Assembly (NCBI GenBank): GCA_003665825.1
Contig: QPFY01000001.1
Coordinates: 241,001-305,000 of the forward strand
Origin: Microbotryum silenes-acaulis
Taxonomy: Eukaryota; Basidiomycota; Microbotryomycetes; Microbotryales; Microbotryaceae
Reading direction: 5' to 3'
Length of the DNA: 64,000 nt
A model generated the notes under the pieces. That model did not search any database and was not told the DNA's origin. It was given only the letters and a program-made list of their open reading frames with translations. How positions within the stretch are numbered: position 1 is the stretch's first letter; each line of letters begins with the position of its first letter. Positions 24,606 through 36,938 of this stretch are shown here, piece by piece. The position numbers and the translations under genes are program-made.

Positions 24606-27600
24606 CTAGTCCAAAAACGCGAACGGAGGCGAGAGCCACGACTCCCAACTGCATTCGTACTTCGGGTCGGCAGTGAGTTTGAGCGCCCTGCGTCAGGAAG
24701 ACACGCGACAAGGCGGGTGAGCATGTGTGCGAGTTCTTGATCGTTCTTGTATGGAAAGACGGTGATCCAGTGGTGGGGGACTGACCTAAGAAGCATCCTG
24801 TACGGTGTGTGCGCTGGGACCGAAGTGAGCGTCTTCTCGTCGTCGGGGTCCAGCGTTTCCGAGACCTTGCCCTGGAAGACGGCAGTATTGGTCGTGGCGG
24901 GTCCGTCGCCACTGTCGGGCATATCTCGCGGGATGTTGGGGATTATTTGGATTCGGCCGATGACTTGGGCATTCGATAAAGGAGGGCACGAAGGAGATCC
25001 CGGCACGTCGTCGTCGTCGTCGTCAGCGTCCTCACTGAAGTGCATGGTCATCGGGTTCAAGTCCTCAAGAACGAGGCCTGCGTTCTGAGTCTGACGAACA
25101 CGGCGAGGCAAGTTGGCTTTAAAGGTCGTATTGGCGTGCACCAAATCAAGAGTGGCCATCCTCGAAGGGCCTGTCATGTTGTTGCACAAGCGTGAGCGTG
25201 GTCAGTCTCCTACCAATCGCTGGAACCCGGGGCGTGTCCATGCGAATGTTGCTCACCTGCAAATCGGACCTGTAAAGCCACGCCGGCGGCACGATGGTAC
25301 ATCACCACCTCTTTCGGGTCCGTCTGAGGTACTTGAATCTTCAATTTGATGTCGTTTGTCGACAAAAGGGGAAGAGGCAAGGAAGAGTAGTCGTTTATCC
25401 TAGTGCCATCGTCGCCAAGGGCGAGAGCGGTGAACGTCGAGGTAGTGTCCACGACCGGCATCTTGATGAGCCTCGATCCCAATCCAAAGTAAGGAATCGA
25501 ATAGTCGATCTGCGTGCACTCGTCGCTTTTGATCGTGACAAACCCGCCGTAAAATGGCATTCGAGCTTGGTCCTGTTTGGAGAAGACTGGGGTCCTAAAG
25601 GTCACATCGATCTTGGCTGTCCGACCGGCGGGAACTCGCAGGACAGGAACGTGGAACAGAACCTCCGCGGCCCCATGTACCTGAAGCGGGGTTTCCGCGA
25701 GCAGCACATCTTTGATAGCACTCTACGTTGGCGAAGCAAATAGGGCAAGTAACGGTAAGGAATTGACAAAACATAAGCGGACCGCGAGCTCACTGCGCAG
25801 CAAAGCGCGCACTCACATGATTGTACGCCGCCAAGCTCTGCGCTGGCCTCGAGCCAAACGTGTAAGTGACGTCAAACTCGTTTGTGTTAGTGATCTCAAT
25901 CTCGTGTATGAGATTTGGGTGGGCCGTGTCGTTGAGGCTTAGCGCGAGGGGGCTGAAGAATGTCTTTGCTTCGAACGCCTTGTCGACTTGGATCAGACCG
26001 CCGCCTTGCCTCAACGTGCTGACCAAATCGGAGCTGTGGGGAGTCGCTAGAAGCGGTTTCGCAGTTGTCACGAGCAACGATTTGATCTGCGCAGGCGTCA
26101 GCTTTTCAGAACGACGTCCGGAAAGAAGCAACGCAGCGGCACCTGCCGCGAATGGCGTGGCCATAGACGTTCCGCTGTCAATGCCGATTCCGCCGTCAGT
26201 GGAAGGAAGAGTGGACAAGATGTTGCCCCCAGGTGCGCAGAATGCATTTTGAGGCAGCATCTCGGCCGAAGGACCTATCGCAGAAAAGCCGGAGACGAGG
26301 CCACCATTGACGATGTCGGCAATGTAGTGGTCAGGCTCGAGTAGCTCGCCAGAAAGCGAAGCCTTCATGTGCGGGGTGGCCTTGAGCGCTTTCAGGAGTG
26401 GGATAACGAATTCGACGGTCATGACGATAGGGAAGATAGGAAGTTCCTCCGCATTGTAAATGGTGAACGGTTTTGACGTGTTGGCGGTGTAGAACGCGAT
26501 CGCCAGAGCACCGGCGGCGGCGACGTTCTGCACCTTCTGAAGCAAAGGACAGAGGCCCCTTTGTGTGATCACAATTGCACCTTTGCAATCGATCGACGCC
26601 GGAATTGGCTCGCATGCTGCCCCAATAGGACTGGGTTTCGTATCGTGGGACAGTGCGACCAGCGGCAGGGGCGCGGTTGAATTGTAGCGGGCACTCGCGA
26701 GGTAGGGGATCGTCTTGAGAGAACCACCACCCTCAAGATCGAGTCGGAATGCGGGACAAGACTCGACATTGACGGAACCAACACTCGTCCCTCCAGGAGA
26801 CAAAGCCGGCGAGCTTGTCGTGAAGAGACCCGCTTCTCCGCCGTTCCCGGCAGCGATCTCGACGACGATACCCCTCGCCCCGAGACGATCAGTGAGCCGG
26901 TCCAACACGTCGTTGCCGCTGAACGCAGAGTTGCCGGCAAGCGACATGTTGATGACATCGCAGTTGCTCGTGGCGGCGGCAATCAAGCCTTGCATGATGG
27001 CATCGACAGGCGCGGGTCCGTCGCAAGAAAAGACCCTGACCGTGCAGTGGAGGGCCGTCATGATTAGTTTATTGAAGATTGGCCGAAGACTAGCCAATGT
27101 TAGACGCCTCGAAAAGTTTCATGCTTGAGAGACTAACCTGAACATCCCAAGGTCCGCCTCAGGTGCAACACCGGTGAAGCCATCCTTGTTGGGGAGAGCG
27201 CTAATGGTACCAGCCACGCTGTTCACACACGCACGCGGGAGCGGATCAGACAACTGAGGTGGAGGGGGTTTCGGTCGAAGGGTGCTGCTACAACTTACTG
27301 CGTCCCATGACTTTGGCATTGAGCGAAAGGATCACTGTCGGGATGTTCCCCATCGTCGCCTACGAAATCGTGGCCAATTTTGACGTGGCAGTTGGAGCCG
27401 AAGCACCCTCCAAGAGCGGGGAGCTTGTAGTCAACTCCTGTGTCCAGCACGCATACCAGAGCTCCAGCGCCAAGAATGCCCTTCTTGTGAAGCTTGTCGA
27501 CCCCGGTCATCGTGTGAGGCGCGAAATTGTCATGAGCGTAGGCGTTGCGACCGTGGCCGAGGTGGAAGTGGTGCTGTCCAGGCGATTTGTGATGATTGAT

Positions 27601-28178
27601 CGCGTCGTACAACCGGACGGAGTGAACTTTCTGCAGGACAGAATACACAGCTTAGTGGCGGGTTGCAGTTCTCAAATGTGCGCGGGAAAACTCACGACGA
27701 CGTGCTCGAGCTCGCTTAAGTGGTGGTGGGTCGTGTTGCCGGCGAGTTGAACAGAGAATCCGGTGAACAGCTCGTGTTCAAACCTGTGATGAATGCGATC
27801 GATGTCCAAATGCGACTGGACGTGAGATACGACCTTGTCTAGCATCTGTAGCACCGTCACAACCACAAGCATGAGTCGACGTCCTGGGTTCGGATGTCCC
27901 CGTCCCGGAAGTGTCCGTGCAAACCCTGCTTTGCGCGCGCGGTTGCCTCGAGACACTGAGGTGACGCGGTTTGACGTCGGAGAAAGGCAACTCACGGAGG
28001 AGATTGTATGGTCTGAACCAGCGGGAGGAGACGCCATCTCGACGATGTAACGACCCGGAAGGTGGCGTGGCGTACGAGCCTGGCGGTTGGGCAGGAGACC
28101 GATCGCGAGCGCGAGGCCGAACTGCGTCTGGACGAGCAGCGACCACGCGCCGTGCTGCGGTTTCAGTCGCAAATGCAT
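24606..28178 (-). CDS. Secreted subtilisin-like serine protease (S8) with PA insert
   Basis: Eight exons: 28178-27996, 27845-27696, 27630-27299, 27218-27138, 27035-25817, 25722-25257, 25170-24786, 24687-24606; 965 aa. Signal-peptide-like start (AWSLLVQTQFGLALAIGLLP), then an inhibitor I9-type prodomain (LPGRYIVEMASPP, RFEHELFTGFSVQLAG). Catalytic triad: Asp in VCVLDTGVDYKLPALGG, His in SHGTHVAGTISALPN (rebuilt across intron 3), Ser in DSGTSMATPFAAGAAALLLS. The oxyanion-region asparagine is in VEIAAGNGGEAG. A protease-associated insert (CKGAIVITQRGLCPLLQKVQ) sits between His and Ser. A C-terminal Fn3-like/DUF1034 domain starts near ITNTNEFDVTYTFG, and an acidic run (EDADDDDDDVPG) lies near the end. 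It resembles fungal minor extracellular proteases of the cucumisin/PA-subtilase type and is probably autoprocessed and secreted for nitrogen acquisition. Confidence 0.92.
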
Positions 28179-28848
28179 CAGCGGTAATGCGAGTGGTTCA
28201 AAGGGTCGAGGAAAAGCAGGAGGATAGGATAGGACGGTGTATGATGAGAGAATGGGCTGTGGTAGTGATGAGACGGAGGTGGAAGGTGGGCGAGGTCGGC
28301 GCTCAGTTGCGCGCTTATGCCTCATCGGGTCGTCTATTTCACCGAGACAGGAGAGTCCTCGCGTAAAAGCACCGCCCTTGTTTGGTGGCGAAGTCGCCGC
28401 GGCCAAGCCTAGCCGCACCGACTAGCGTAGACCGGGTGTCAGACTGCCATTCAATCGCACGAGGTGATGCTCAAATCCGTACAGCGCATGGTGCCACAGG
28501 CAATCTCATACGGGACAATGGCCCAATGGGCATACCCACTTGCAGTTCAGTTTCTTGTCGCGGTTGCGTGACCACTAACGAGTGATCAATGACCAAAGCT
28601 GTCATTTCGCTTTCATTCGACCCCCATGAGTCATCGCGGAAAATGTCTAAAGCCTACTAATGTCCCGGTGGGCGCCGACATCGGCCGTGCGGGTCGCGAA
28701 CTTGACAGAATGTCCATCGACTAGCGCCTTGACCTCGTTCGCGACCCCCAGCTGACTTGGTTTCCTGCGGGTTCGACCCGATAGGCGTGGACGACCTTCG
28801 CGGCAATACCCACCCGACCGGGTAATACCGCCGCCCGGAAAATACCTG
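28179..28848. other. Intergenic, protease promoter side
   Basis: About 670 bases between the protease start and the degenerate 28.8-30.0-kb locus. A minus-strand frame at about 28871-28647 is rich in G, P and R (RYFPGGGITRSGGYCREG), but no family is recognised. It may be a remnant of the same degenerate locus. Confidence 0.35.
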
Positions 28849-30038
28849 TCAACCTGGGTAGTACCCGCCAAGAATGTCCCTCAAAGCTCGATGAACCTCG
28901 AACGACTCGAAGTGGCATTCGATTACGACCAAGGTCGCGATTGGAAGCGTTATACGCGTTTCTTTGCTGATCCCCAATTGGGCTTTGACTTCATGGTCCT
29001 TTACGATGACACTTATCGTCCACAGCTTGGCGATCCCGACACGTCGGGCGACTCGGTCCTCGACGCTCATCTCGGTGACGGACTTTACTCGAAGTTGAGC
29101 CACCGATGGCTCACCCAGACGCGTGCCTTTCGCAACGAGGAGCGAAGTGGACCGACCTGTCGGGATCGCTAAGCTCTTTTTACGATACGTGTCGTCGTAG
29201 AAGACCATGAAGTCGAAGCGCATTTGGGGATCCTTCGCCCGCTCGCGGAAACGCGTAAAGTGCTTCCACTTACGACCTTGGTGGTAATCAACTCCTTGAG
29301 TCGGGTCGTTCGAGGTCCATCGAGGCTTCAGTGTGTCCGGCGCACGTGAGCCTCTTCTTCGGGATAGCCGCCTTGGCTGGACATCGACAGCGCTCACGAA
29401 TTTCATGATCTCGATAACGTTGAGCCTGAGGCTGTGGTCCTTCGTCAACTGACCGGCTTCTCTGTCCAATCGGTGAAAGTGCGAACGGGGCTGATACAAA
29501 GCCTCCATGTACACGTCTTCCTTCTCTTGGCGCAATATGACGTGGTCAGGAAGCTCGTTGTAGGCCGTAGATGCGACCGCAAGGGTCTGCTCGTACACCC
29601 GCGCGGCTTTGTCCTGAGCTTCGAATGCAGTAGGAGGGACGTCGTCGTCGCCCATCCATATCTTCGTCCGGGCGAGGACGAGCACCGGTGGCGAGCGCGG
29701 AAGGGCGGTACGCCGCAAGAGCTCGCTGAGATGAAGGAGTCGGCAAACCTTTCTTCTCCCTCATGGGCTGAGGACCCAAGACGATCAAGCTGGGCCCCGA
29801 GCGTCTGACATTGCTCCACTACCGGATCCTCGCTGCCGGACTCGTCTTGGGTGTCCCACACACAGGTCATACACTGGGATAGGTCGCTTTGACTGCTTCG
29901 AGACACGGGGTGCCACGCCGCCGCAGGAGGATCGTAACAGTGGCGATGCAGCCAAATGGCATGGCAGAGTGCTTGTACATCATATTGGCGAAGGGGACAC
30001 CAGGTTGAGTCGCCGATCCCGATCGGGGTCGAGCTCAT
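28849..30038 (-). pseudogene. Degenerate unknown gene with broken reading frame
   Basis: A protein-like minus-strand reading starts at an ATG at 30038 (MSSTPIGIGDSTWCPLRQ) and runs to about 29725 (HEGEERFADSFISA). Near 29722 the protein-like signal moves to another frame (ELLRRTALPRSPPVLVLART, MGDDDVPPTAFEAQDKAARV), which stays open to 28849. No intron of normal size with good signals joins the two, so a frameshift is the simplest explanation; a missed intron is possible. The 3' third runs into an inverted copy of its own sequence (see repeat), so residues after about 29110 are antisense of the duplicated arm. No domain is recognised. Confidence 0.4.
28880..29330. repeat. Imperfect inverted duplication, arms about 200 bp
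   Basis: Plus-strand sequence about 28884-29085 reappears in reverse complement at about 29115-29330, centred near 29100 with little or no spacer. Matching blocks include ACCTCGAACGAC, TTTGACTTCATGGTC versus TTCGACTTCATGGTC, and GATCCCGACA; I estimate roughly 75-80% identity by eye, with a 9-base indel. Both arms can encode a similar peptide, each on its own strand (plus: FDFMVLYDDTYR; minus: FDFMVFYDDTYR). It is therefore a duplicated coding segment turned back on itself, not a simple terminal repeat. A transcript would form a long hairpin. Confidence 0.8.
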
Positions 30039-30622
30039 TGGCGATTAGATTGGGGTTAGAGGACAGGCGGAAACAGGCGGCGGAGTCCTCCAGCGTCAAA
30101 GTCTTGCAGCAAAAGCCGAAAGGTTTAAAAGACTATACTAGGTGACCCAATGCAAACTGCAAATGAAGGTTTTGCCCCCAACTTTGGACATCGATGATGA
30201 ATCCCTACATCACTTTCCGGGTTTCCGAAAATGTTGCAAAATATTTCACGTTGTTTTACTCATATGAGAAGCTCAGCAGTGCGATGAACTGCCCTGTAGA
30301 GGTAGCTATCCAAGATCCAAAACGCTCGACTTTAGCCCGCCGACATAAGCCAGCCTAAGGAGCCTAAGCCATGTGCTGCCATGAGTGACCAAAGAGCGCG
30401 TAGGGCTAAGGTCCGCTTCGACCACCTCGCCTCGCCCTCTGACACTGTACACGCCCATCGTGATTTGGTTACTTCTGCTCTCTCTTTCTTCGTGACCGAT
30501 CGCATCTCTCCTCACTCGAGTAGAGTCCGATTGTACCACTGCCACCGCCCTCTCGTTGGTGCTACGTCGCACCGCCGCCGTCCCTCCCGTTTGGCTTGGC
30601 TTGACCCAAGGCATCCTACACG
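30039..30622. other. Intergenic, clathrin heavy chain promoter side
   Basis: About 580 bases with no supported gene. A pyrimidine-rich tract (about 30470-30615) just before the clathrin start is likely core promoter/5' UTR. Confidence 0.45.
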
Positions 30623-33600
30623 ATGGCCATCGACCGCCCCATCAGCTTCTCCGAACTCCAACAGGTCAGTCACCGTCTGCTGGGTGCTTGTTCGCGCGCT
30701 GCATCACTCTACCATGGGCTCTATGTCCATCTGTGATCTGTGCGCAAGAGCCGCCCGACGCAGCCGGTCAGTCGCGGCCGCGTTGACGCATCCGCGCTCT
30801 CTGGCACCACGTCACACCTGCCAACAACGTCGCATCCCGACACACCCGCGCAACCCCACACTGCACACTGCACACTGCACACTGCACCCCCCACGCGCAC
30901 AAGCATGTTGACACTCTAAGATCAAACGTATCTTTACCTACAGCTCACCGCGTTGGGCATCCAACCGGGCTCAATCGGGTTCGCGACTTTGACGTTGGAG
31001 TCGGACCGCTTCATCTGCGTCCGCGAGGAGGTCAACGGCACCAAGCAGGTCGTCATCATCGATCTCAACGACCCGGGAAATGTGATCCGGAGACCGATCT
31101 CGGCCGAGAGTGCCATCATGCACCCCGAGGAGAAGGTCATCGCGCTCAGAGGTCAGTCGTCGCGAGATCGTGTCCCCGTGGTGCCCGTGGTGTCGACCGA
31201 GCCCTCCCCCCACCGTCCCCCAGCCAGGAGCGGGACGCGTCCCCGCTCTAACCCAATCCTTCTGACCGGATTCTGCAGCTGACCCGAGTCTATGCTTGCG
31301 AATGGGTCTACAGCCCAGCGACAGCTGCAAATCTTCAACATTGACCTCAAGCAAAAAGTCACGTCGCATGCTATTCACGAGGACGTTGTCTTCTGGAAGT
31401 GGATCTCCAACACCACTTTGGGTATCGTCACAGAGACCGCCGTCTACCAGTGCGTCGCGCGCGCATTCTCCTTGTTTTTATTACATAATCCAACCTGACA
31501 CATGGCTGCATGCCTTTTACTGCCCCAGCTGGGTCGCGTACGCCCCCGCTTCTGCTCCCGGCACACACACAGCCCCGGCACCGGTCAAGGTCTTTGATCG
31601 ACACGCCTCACTCCAGGGCAATCAGATTATCAACTATCGCGTCACGCCCGATGAAAAGTGGCTCGTGCTCGTCGGTATCTCATCCAACACGACCAACCCT
31701 GCCGGGTTCAAGGTCAAGGGAGCGATGCAGCTCTACTCGCGCGAGCGCGGCGTCAGTCAACCGATCGAAGGTCATGCCGCTAGTTTCGCAGAGTTGAGGA
31801 TGGACGGTGCGAGCGACGACATCAAGCTCTTTGCTTTTGCGGTCAGGACCGCGACAGGCGCCAAGGTGCGTGTGCGACACCGCATTCCTACGATTGCGGT
31901 TCGACGGGACTGACCCCGATCTGCCCCTCTCCTTGCTACAGCTCCACGTAGTCGAGATCGATCACCAAGCCCACTTGCCCGTGTATGCCAAGAAGGCCGT
32001 CGACGTCTTCTTTCCTCCGGAAGCGACGAACGACTTCCCCGTCGCGATGCAGGTTTCAAAGCGTTACGGCATCGCCTACCTCGTGACCAAGTACGGCTTT
32101 ATCCACCTCTACGACCTCGAGTCGGGCGCCTGCATCTACATGAACCGAATCTCGGGCGAGACGATGTTCGTCACCTGCGAGCACACCTCGACCTCGGGCA
32201 TCGTCGGTGTCAACCGCAAGGGCCAGGTCCTGTCCGTCACGGTCGACGACGACACCATCATCCCGTACATCCTGCAAACGCTCAACAACACCGAGCTGGC
32301 TATCCGCCTCGCGTCTCGCGCCAACCTCCCTGGCGCCGACGATTTGTACACGCGCCAGTTCGCGCAGTTGTTCCAGTCGGGCAACTACGCTGAAGCCGCT
32401 AAGGTCGCTGCCAACTCGCCCCGAGGCATTTTGCGAACGAGCCAAACGATCGAGCAGTTCAAGGGTGTTCCCGTTCCCGCGGGCCAGATGTCGCCGATCC
32501 TGCAGTATTTTGGTATTCTGCTCGAGCGTGGCAAGCTGAATAAGCACGAGTCACTCGAGCTTGCACGTCCTGTGATTGTGCAAGGCCGTAAGCAGCTGCT
32601 GGAGAAATGGCTCAAGGAGGACAAGATCGAGTGCAGCGAAGAGTTGGGTGACATTGTTCGTGCGCACGACATGACCTTGGCGCTTTCCGTCTACCTGCGC
32701 GCCAATGTGCCCAACAAGGTCGTCGCTTGCTTCGCCGAAAATGGCCAATTCGCCAAAATTGTCGTCTACTCGAAGCGCGTCAATTACTCGCCCGACTACG
32801 CCTCGCTGCTCCAGCACATCACTCGACTGAACCCGGACCAAGGTGCCGAATTCGCCGGCCAGCTCGTGAATGATGAATCGGGCCCGCTTGTCGATGTTGA
32901 GCGAGTCGTCGACATCTTCATGAGCCAGAACATGATACAACAAGCGACGTCGTTCCTGCTCGACGCGCTCAAGGACAACAAGCCCGAGCAGGCGCACATG
33001 CAGACGCGATTGCTCGAGATGAACCTCGTGAACGCGCCTCAAGTCGCCGACGCCATCCTCGGCAATGAGATGTTCACCCACTACGACCGGCCCCGTATCG
33101 CCAACCTGTGCGAGAAAGCTGGACTGTTGCAGAGGGTGAGCGAGATGCCTTTTTTTTGAGATGTGAGGCAGAACACTGACTTTGCCAAATGAGACAGGCT
33201 CTGGAGCACTACGAGGACATCAGCGATATCAAGCGCGTGGTCGTCCACACCAACTTACTGCAGGCCGACGTAAGTCCTTTGCTGCCGGCATCTATTTTAT
33301 CCCCTGCAACGTCGCTGATGGTCGATATCGCCGATGGTCGATATTCCCTCATCTTGGCCTCCAGTGGCTCGTCAATTACTTTGGCAAGCTCACAGTCGAG
33401 CAAACGCTCGAGTGCTTCAACGAGATGCTCAAGGTCAACATTCGCCAGAACTTGCAGGTCGTGGTTCAGGCCGCAACCAAGTTCTCGGATCTGATCGGCC
33501 CCGTTCGCTTGATTGAGATGTTCGAGTCATTCAAGACGTCCGAGGGCCTGTACTACTACCTCGGCTCCGTCGTCAACCTCAGTGAGGATTCGGAGGTGCA

Positions 33601-36525
33601 CTTTAAGTACATCCAGGCCGCGACCCGCACCGGCCAAATTCGCGAGGTCGAACGCATCGTTCGCGAGTCGAACTTTTACAACCCCGAGAAGGTCAAGAAC
33701 TTCCTCAAGGAGGCGAAGCTTGCCGACCAACTGCCTTTGATCATCGTTTGCGATCGATTCGACTTTGTTCACGATCTCGTCCTGTACCTCTACCAAAACG
33801 GTCTCACGAATTTCATCGAGGTCTACGTGCAACGCGTCAACTCGGCTCGCACCCCTCAGGTCATTGGTGGCCTGTTGGACGTCGACTGCGACGAGACGAC
33901 GATCAAGGCTCTGCTCGCCTCGGTCACCGGTCCGATCCCCGTTGATGAGCTCGTCGACGAGGTCGAGAAGCGCAACCGACTCAAGCTCATCTTGCCCTGG
34001 CTCGAGGCCAAGGTCGCTTCAGGTCAACAGGAAGCCGGCATCTACAACGCTCTGGCCAAGATCGCGATCGACAGCAACAACAACCCCGAGCAGTTCCTCA
34101 AGGAGAATAACGCGTACGACCCTTTGATCGTCGGTAAATACTGCGAGCAACGCGATCCTTACCTCGCCTACATCGCATACGCCAAAGGCTTCTGCGACGA
34201 CGAGCTCATCTCGATCACGAACGACAACTCCATGTTCAAGCACCAGGCGCGATACCTCGTCAAGAGGCGAAGACTAGAACTGTGGCAGCAAGTCCTCTCG
34301 GACGACAACGACCACAAGCGACAGCTCGTCGACCAGGTCGTGGCCACCGCCGTGCCCGAGTCGACCGATCCTGAGGACGTCTCGGTGACCGTCAAGGCCT
34401 TCCTGTCCGCTGACCTCCCCTCCGAACTCATTGAGTTGCTCGAAAAGATTATCCTTGAACCTTCGGCGTTCAGCGACAACAGCAACTTGAAAAAGCTCTT
34501 GATGCTGACCGCGATTCGAGCCGACAAGGGCCGAGTGATGGGCTACATCGAACGCGTCGAGGGCTTTAACGTCGAAGAGATTGCTGCGATCGCTACTGAG
34601 CACGGCCTCTACGAGGAAGCATTCACCTTGTTCAAGAAGAATGACCGACACCTCGACGCGATGAATGTGCTCGTCGAGTATATCGTCTCGATCGACCGCG
34701 CATCGCAGTACGCCGCCAAGATTGACCAGCCCGCTGTGTGGTCCCGACTCGGAAAAGCTCAATTGGACGGTCTGCGCATCAAGGACGCGATCGACTCGTA
34801 CGTCAAGGCCGAGGATCCGAGCAACTACGCCGAGGTCATCGAAACCGCGGATCGAGCAGCCAAGTACGACGACCTCGTTCGATACTTGCAGATGGCTCGC
34901 AAGACATTGCGTGAGCCCGCCATCGACACTCAGCTCGCCTTCGCGTATGCACGAACGGACCGCTTGCATGACATGGAGGAGTTCCTTGCCATGACCAACG
35001 TTGCCGATCAGCTCTCGGCTGGTGAGAAGGCGTTTGAGGCTGGCATGTACGAAGCTGCTCGTCTGCTCTTCACCAGCATCTCGAACTGGGCTCGCCTCGC
35101 GACGACCTTAATCTACCTCGGCGAAAACCAGGCTGCCGTCGATGCGGCTCGCAAGGCAGGCAATACACAGGTGTGGCGACAGGTCAACGCCGCGTGCATC
35201 GACAAGAAGGAATTCCGACTTGCTCAGATCTGCGGTCTCAACTTGATCGTTCATGCCGAGGAGTTGCAGGCACTCGTGCGCCTGTACGAGCACCGAGGTC
35301 ACGTCGACGAGTTGATGGCTCTCCTCGAGGCCGGTCTTGGTCTCGAGCGAGCGCACATGGGCATGTTCACCGAGTTGTCGGTCCTTTACGCAAAATACGC
35401 GCCCGAGAGGTTGATGGAGCACCTCAAGCTATTTTGGTCCCGAATCAACATCCCCAAGGTCATCCGCGCCACCGAGCAGGCCCATCTCTGGTCCGAGCTC
35501 GTCTTCCTGTACGTCAAGTACGACGAATTCGACAACGCGGCCCTGGCGATGATGGAACGATCGGCGGATGCCTGGGACCACAACCAGTTCAAGGAGGTCG
35601 TAGTGAAAGTTGCCAACATCGAGATCTACTACAAGGTGCGTCTTGTCCCTTCTGCTGTGCTGGTGAAGAGAACGTCTGTTATGGCAAACACTAAGCGGAG
35701 CTCTGCAATCTTACCCGTAGGCCTTGACACATTACTTGCAAGAGCAACCGATGCTGTTGAACGACTTGCTGTCGGTGCTCGCGCCTCGTATCGACCACAC
35801 CCGAGTAGTCAAGATGTTCCTCAAGGCGGACGAACTCCCCATGATCAAGTCTTACCTCATCGCCGTTCAAAAGAACAACCTCCCCGCCGTCAACGAAGCC
35901 TACAACGATCTTTTGATCGAGGACGAGGACTACAAAACGCTGCGGGATTCGACCGACTCGAACGATGCATTCGACGCTCTTGCTCTGGCGACTCGGTTGG
36001 AGAAACACGACCTGCTCGAGTTCCGACGACTCGCCGCTCACTTGTACAAGAAGAACGGCAAGTGGGAGCAGTCGATCTCGTTGTCCAAGCAGGACAAGCT
36101 GTTCAAGGATGCTATCGAGACCGCCGCGACGTCGAACTCGACAGAGGTTGCCGAGGAACTCTTGACCTACTTTGTCGACATTGGCTCCAAGGAGTGCTAC
36201 ACCGCGACGCTGTACGTCTGCTACGACCTGATCCGACTCGATGCTGCACAATATCTGTCCTGGAAGGCAGGCTTGAATGACTTCACAAGTGAGTAACAGT
36301 CCACCTGCACACCATAAGCTGCAGCGAGCTGACTTCGGTCTCCACCTTTTTGCAGTGCCCTATCTATTGAGCCAAGAACGACATCGGCACGAGATGTTGA
36401 CTTCGCTCGCAAAGCAAGTCAAGGATATGTCGACGAAGGAGGCCAAGAAGGAGGAACTCGAGTCGTCCGCACCGATCTTACTCGGCCAGGGCATGCCGAT
36501 GATTGGCTACGGGGGCGCATATTAG
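30623..36525 (+). CDS. CHC1: Clathrin heavy chain
   Basis: Triskelion-forming coat protein for vesicles from the plasma membrane, trans-Golgi and endosomes. Nine exons: 30623-30664, 30944-31151, 31314-31449, 31529-31865, 31942-33135, 33198-33269, 33365-35635, 35721-36288, 36356-36525; 1665 aa, close to yeast and animal lengths. N-terminal beta-propeller: [58 protein letters not shown]. Linker: [24 protein letters not shown] block at about 32565. Heavy-chain repeats include [20 protein letters not shown] and [20 protein letters not shown]. The trimerisation region [15 protein letters not shown] crosses the last intron. Intron 2 ends at TCTACAG 31313; an earlier AG at 31279 would shift the frame. 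The uncoating motif (QLMLT-type) of animals is absent: the tail ends [13 protein letters not shown]. Confidence 0.97.
30857..30896. repeat. Heptamer tandem repeat in clathrin intron 1
   Basis: About four to five copies of CACACTG in a row within the first intron of the clathrin heavy chain gene. Simple-sequence minisatellite. Confidence 0.8.
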
Positions 36526-36938
36526 ATGACTGTCTCGTGAGGATATGGGTCGGTGTGTGTGTCATGTGTCCCTTTGGTGTCTGCGTTATGATGACGGGGC
36601 GAGTGTTTTGCGGTGAAGGTTGCTCTTACTTTCCCTTCGGCTACCCCCTTCCTTTTGAACCCCTTTCCCTCGCTCCTTTCTTACCATCTTCTCTGTTCAT
36701 TCTCTCGCAAAAAAGTGAAACGATGATGTCTGCTATCTCAAATGCCTGCTATGCTCGGACTCACTTGGCGACATGTACACTGCTCAGGAAGGAGAGCTGC
36801 ACATCGCCTGTCGACTCTGCCTTGGTTTTTTCGGTCTTCGAAGTGGTGTGGTGTTGCAATGATCAGGAACAAGTACAGCCTACGACTATTCTAGCGTTGA
36901 TGAAACACGCAATACACGGTCGTTAGAAAGACACGCCA
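36526..36938. other. Convergent 3' intergenic region
   Basis: About 410 bases between the convergent stops of clathrin heavy chain and the DEAD-box helicase. T-rich blocks near 36620-36710 fit 3' UTRs. No gene. Confidence 0.55.

Noticed and set aside
28755..28790. A GGTTCGACCC sequence resembling a tRNA B box
   Set aside because: The flanking bases do not form a T-stem and no acceptor stem or A box is found at suitable distance.
31280..31313. Alternative acceptor (CTGCAG at 31279) for clathrin intron 2
   Set aside because: It puts the following exon out of frame; the acceptor at 31313 restores the propeller sequence at the expected length.
34274..34969. A 231-aa minus-strand frame inside clathrin heavy chain
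   Set aside because: Antisense shadow of a highly conserved exon.
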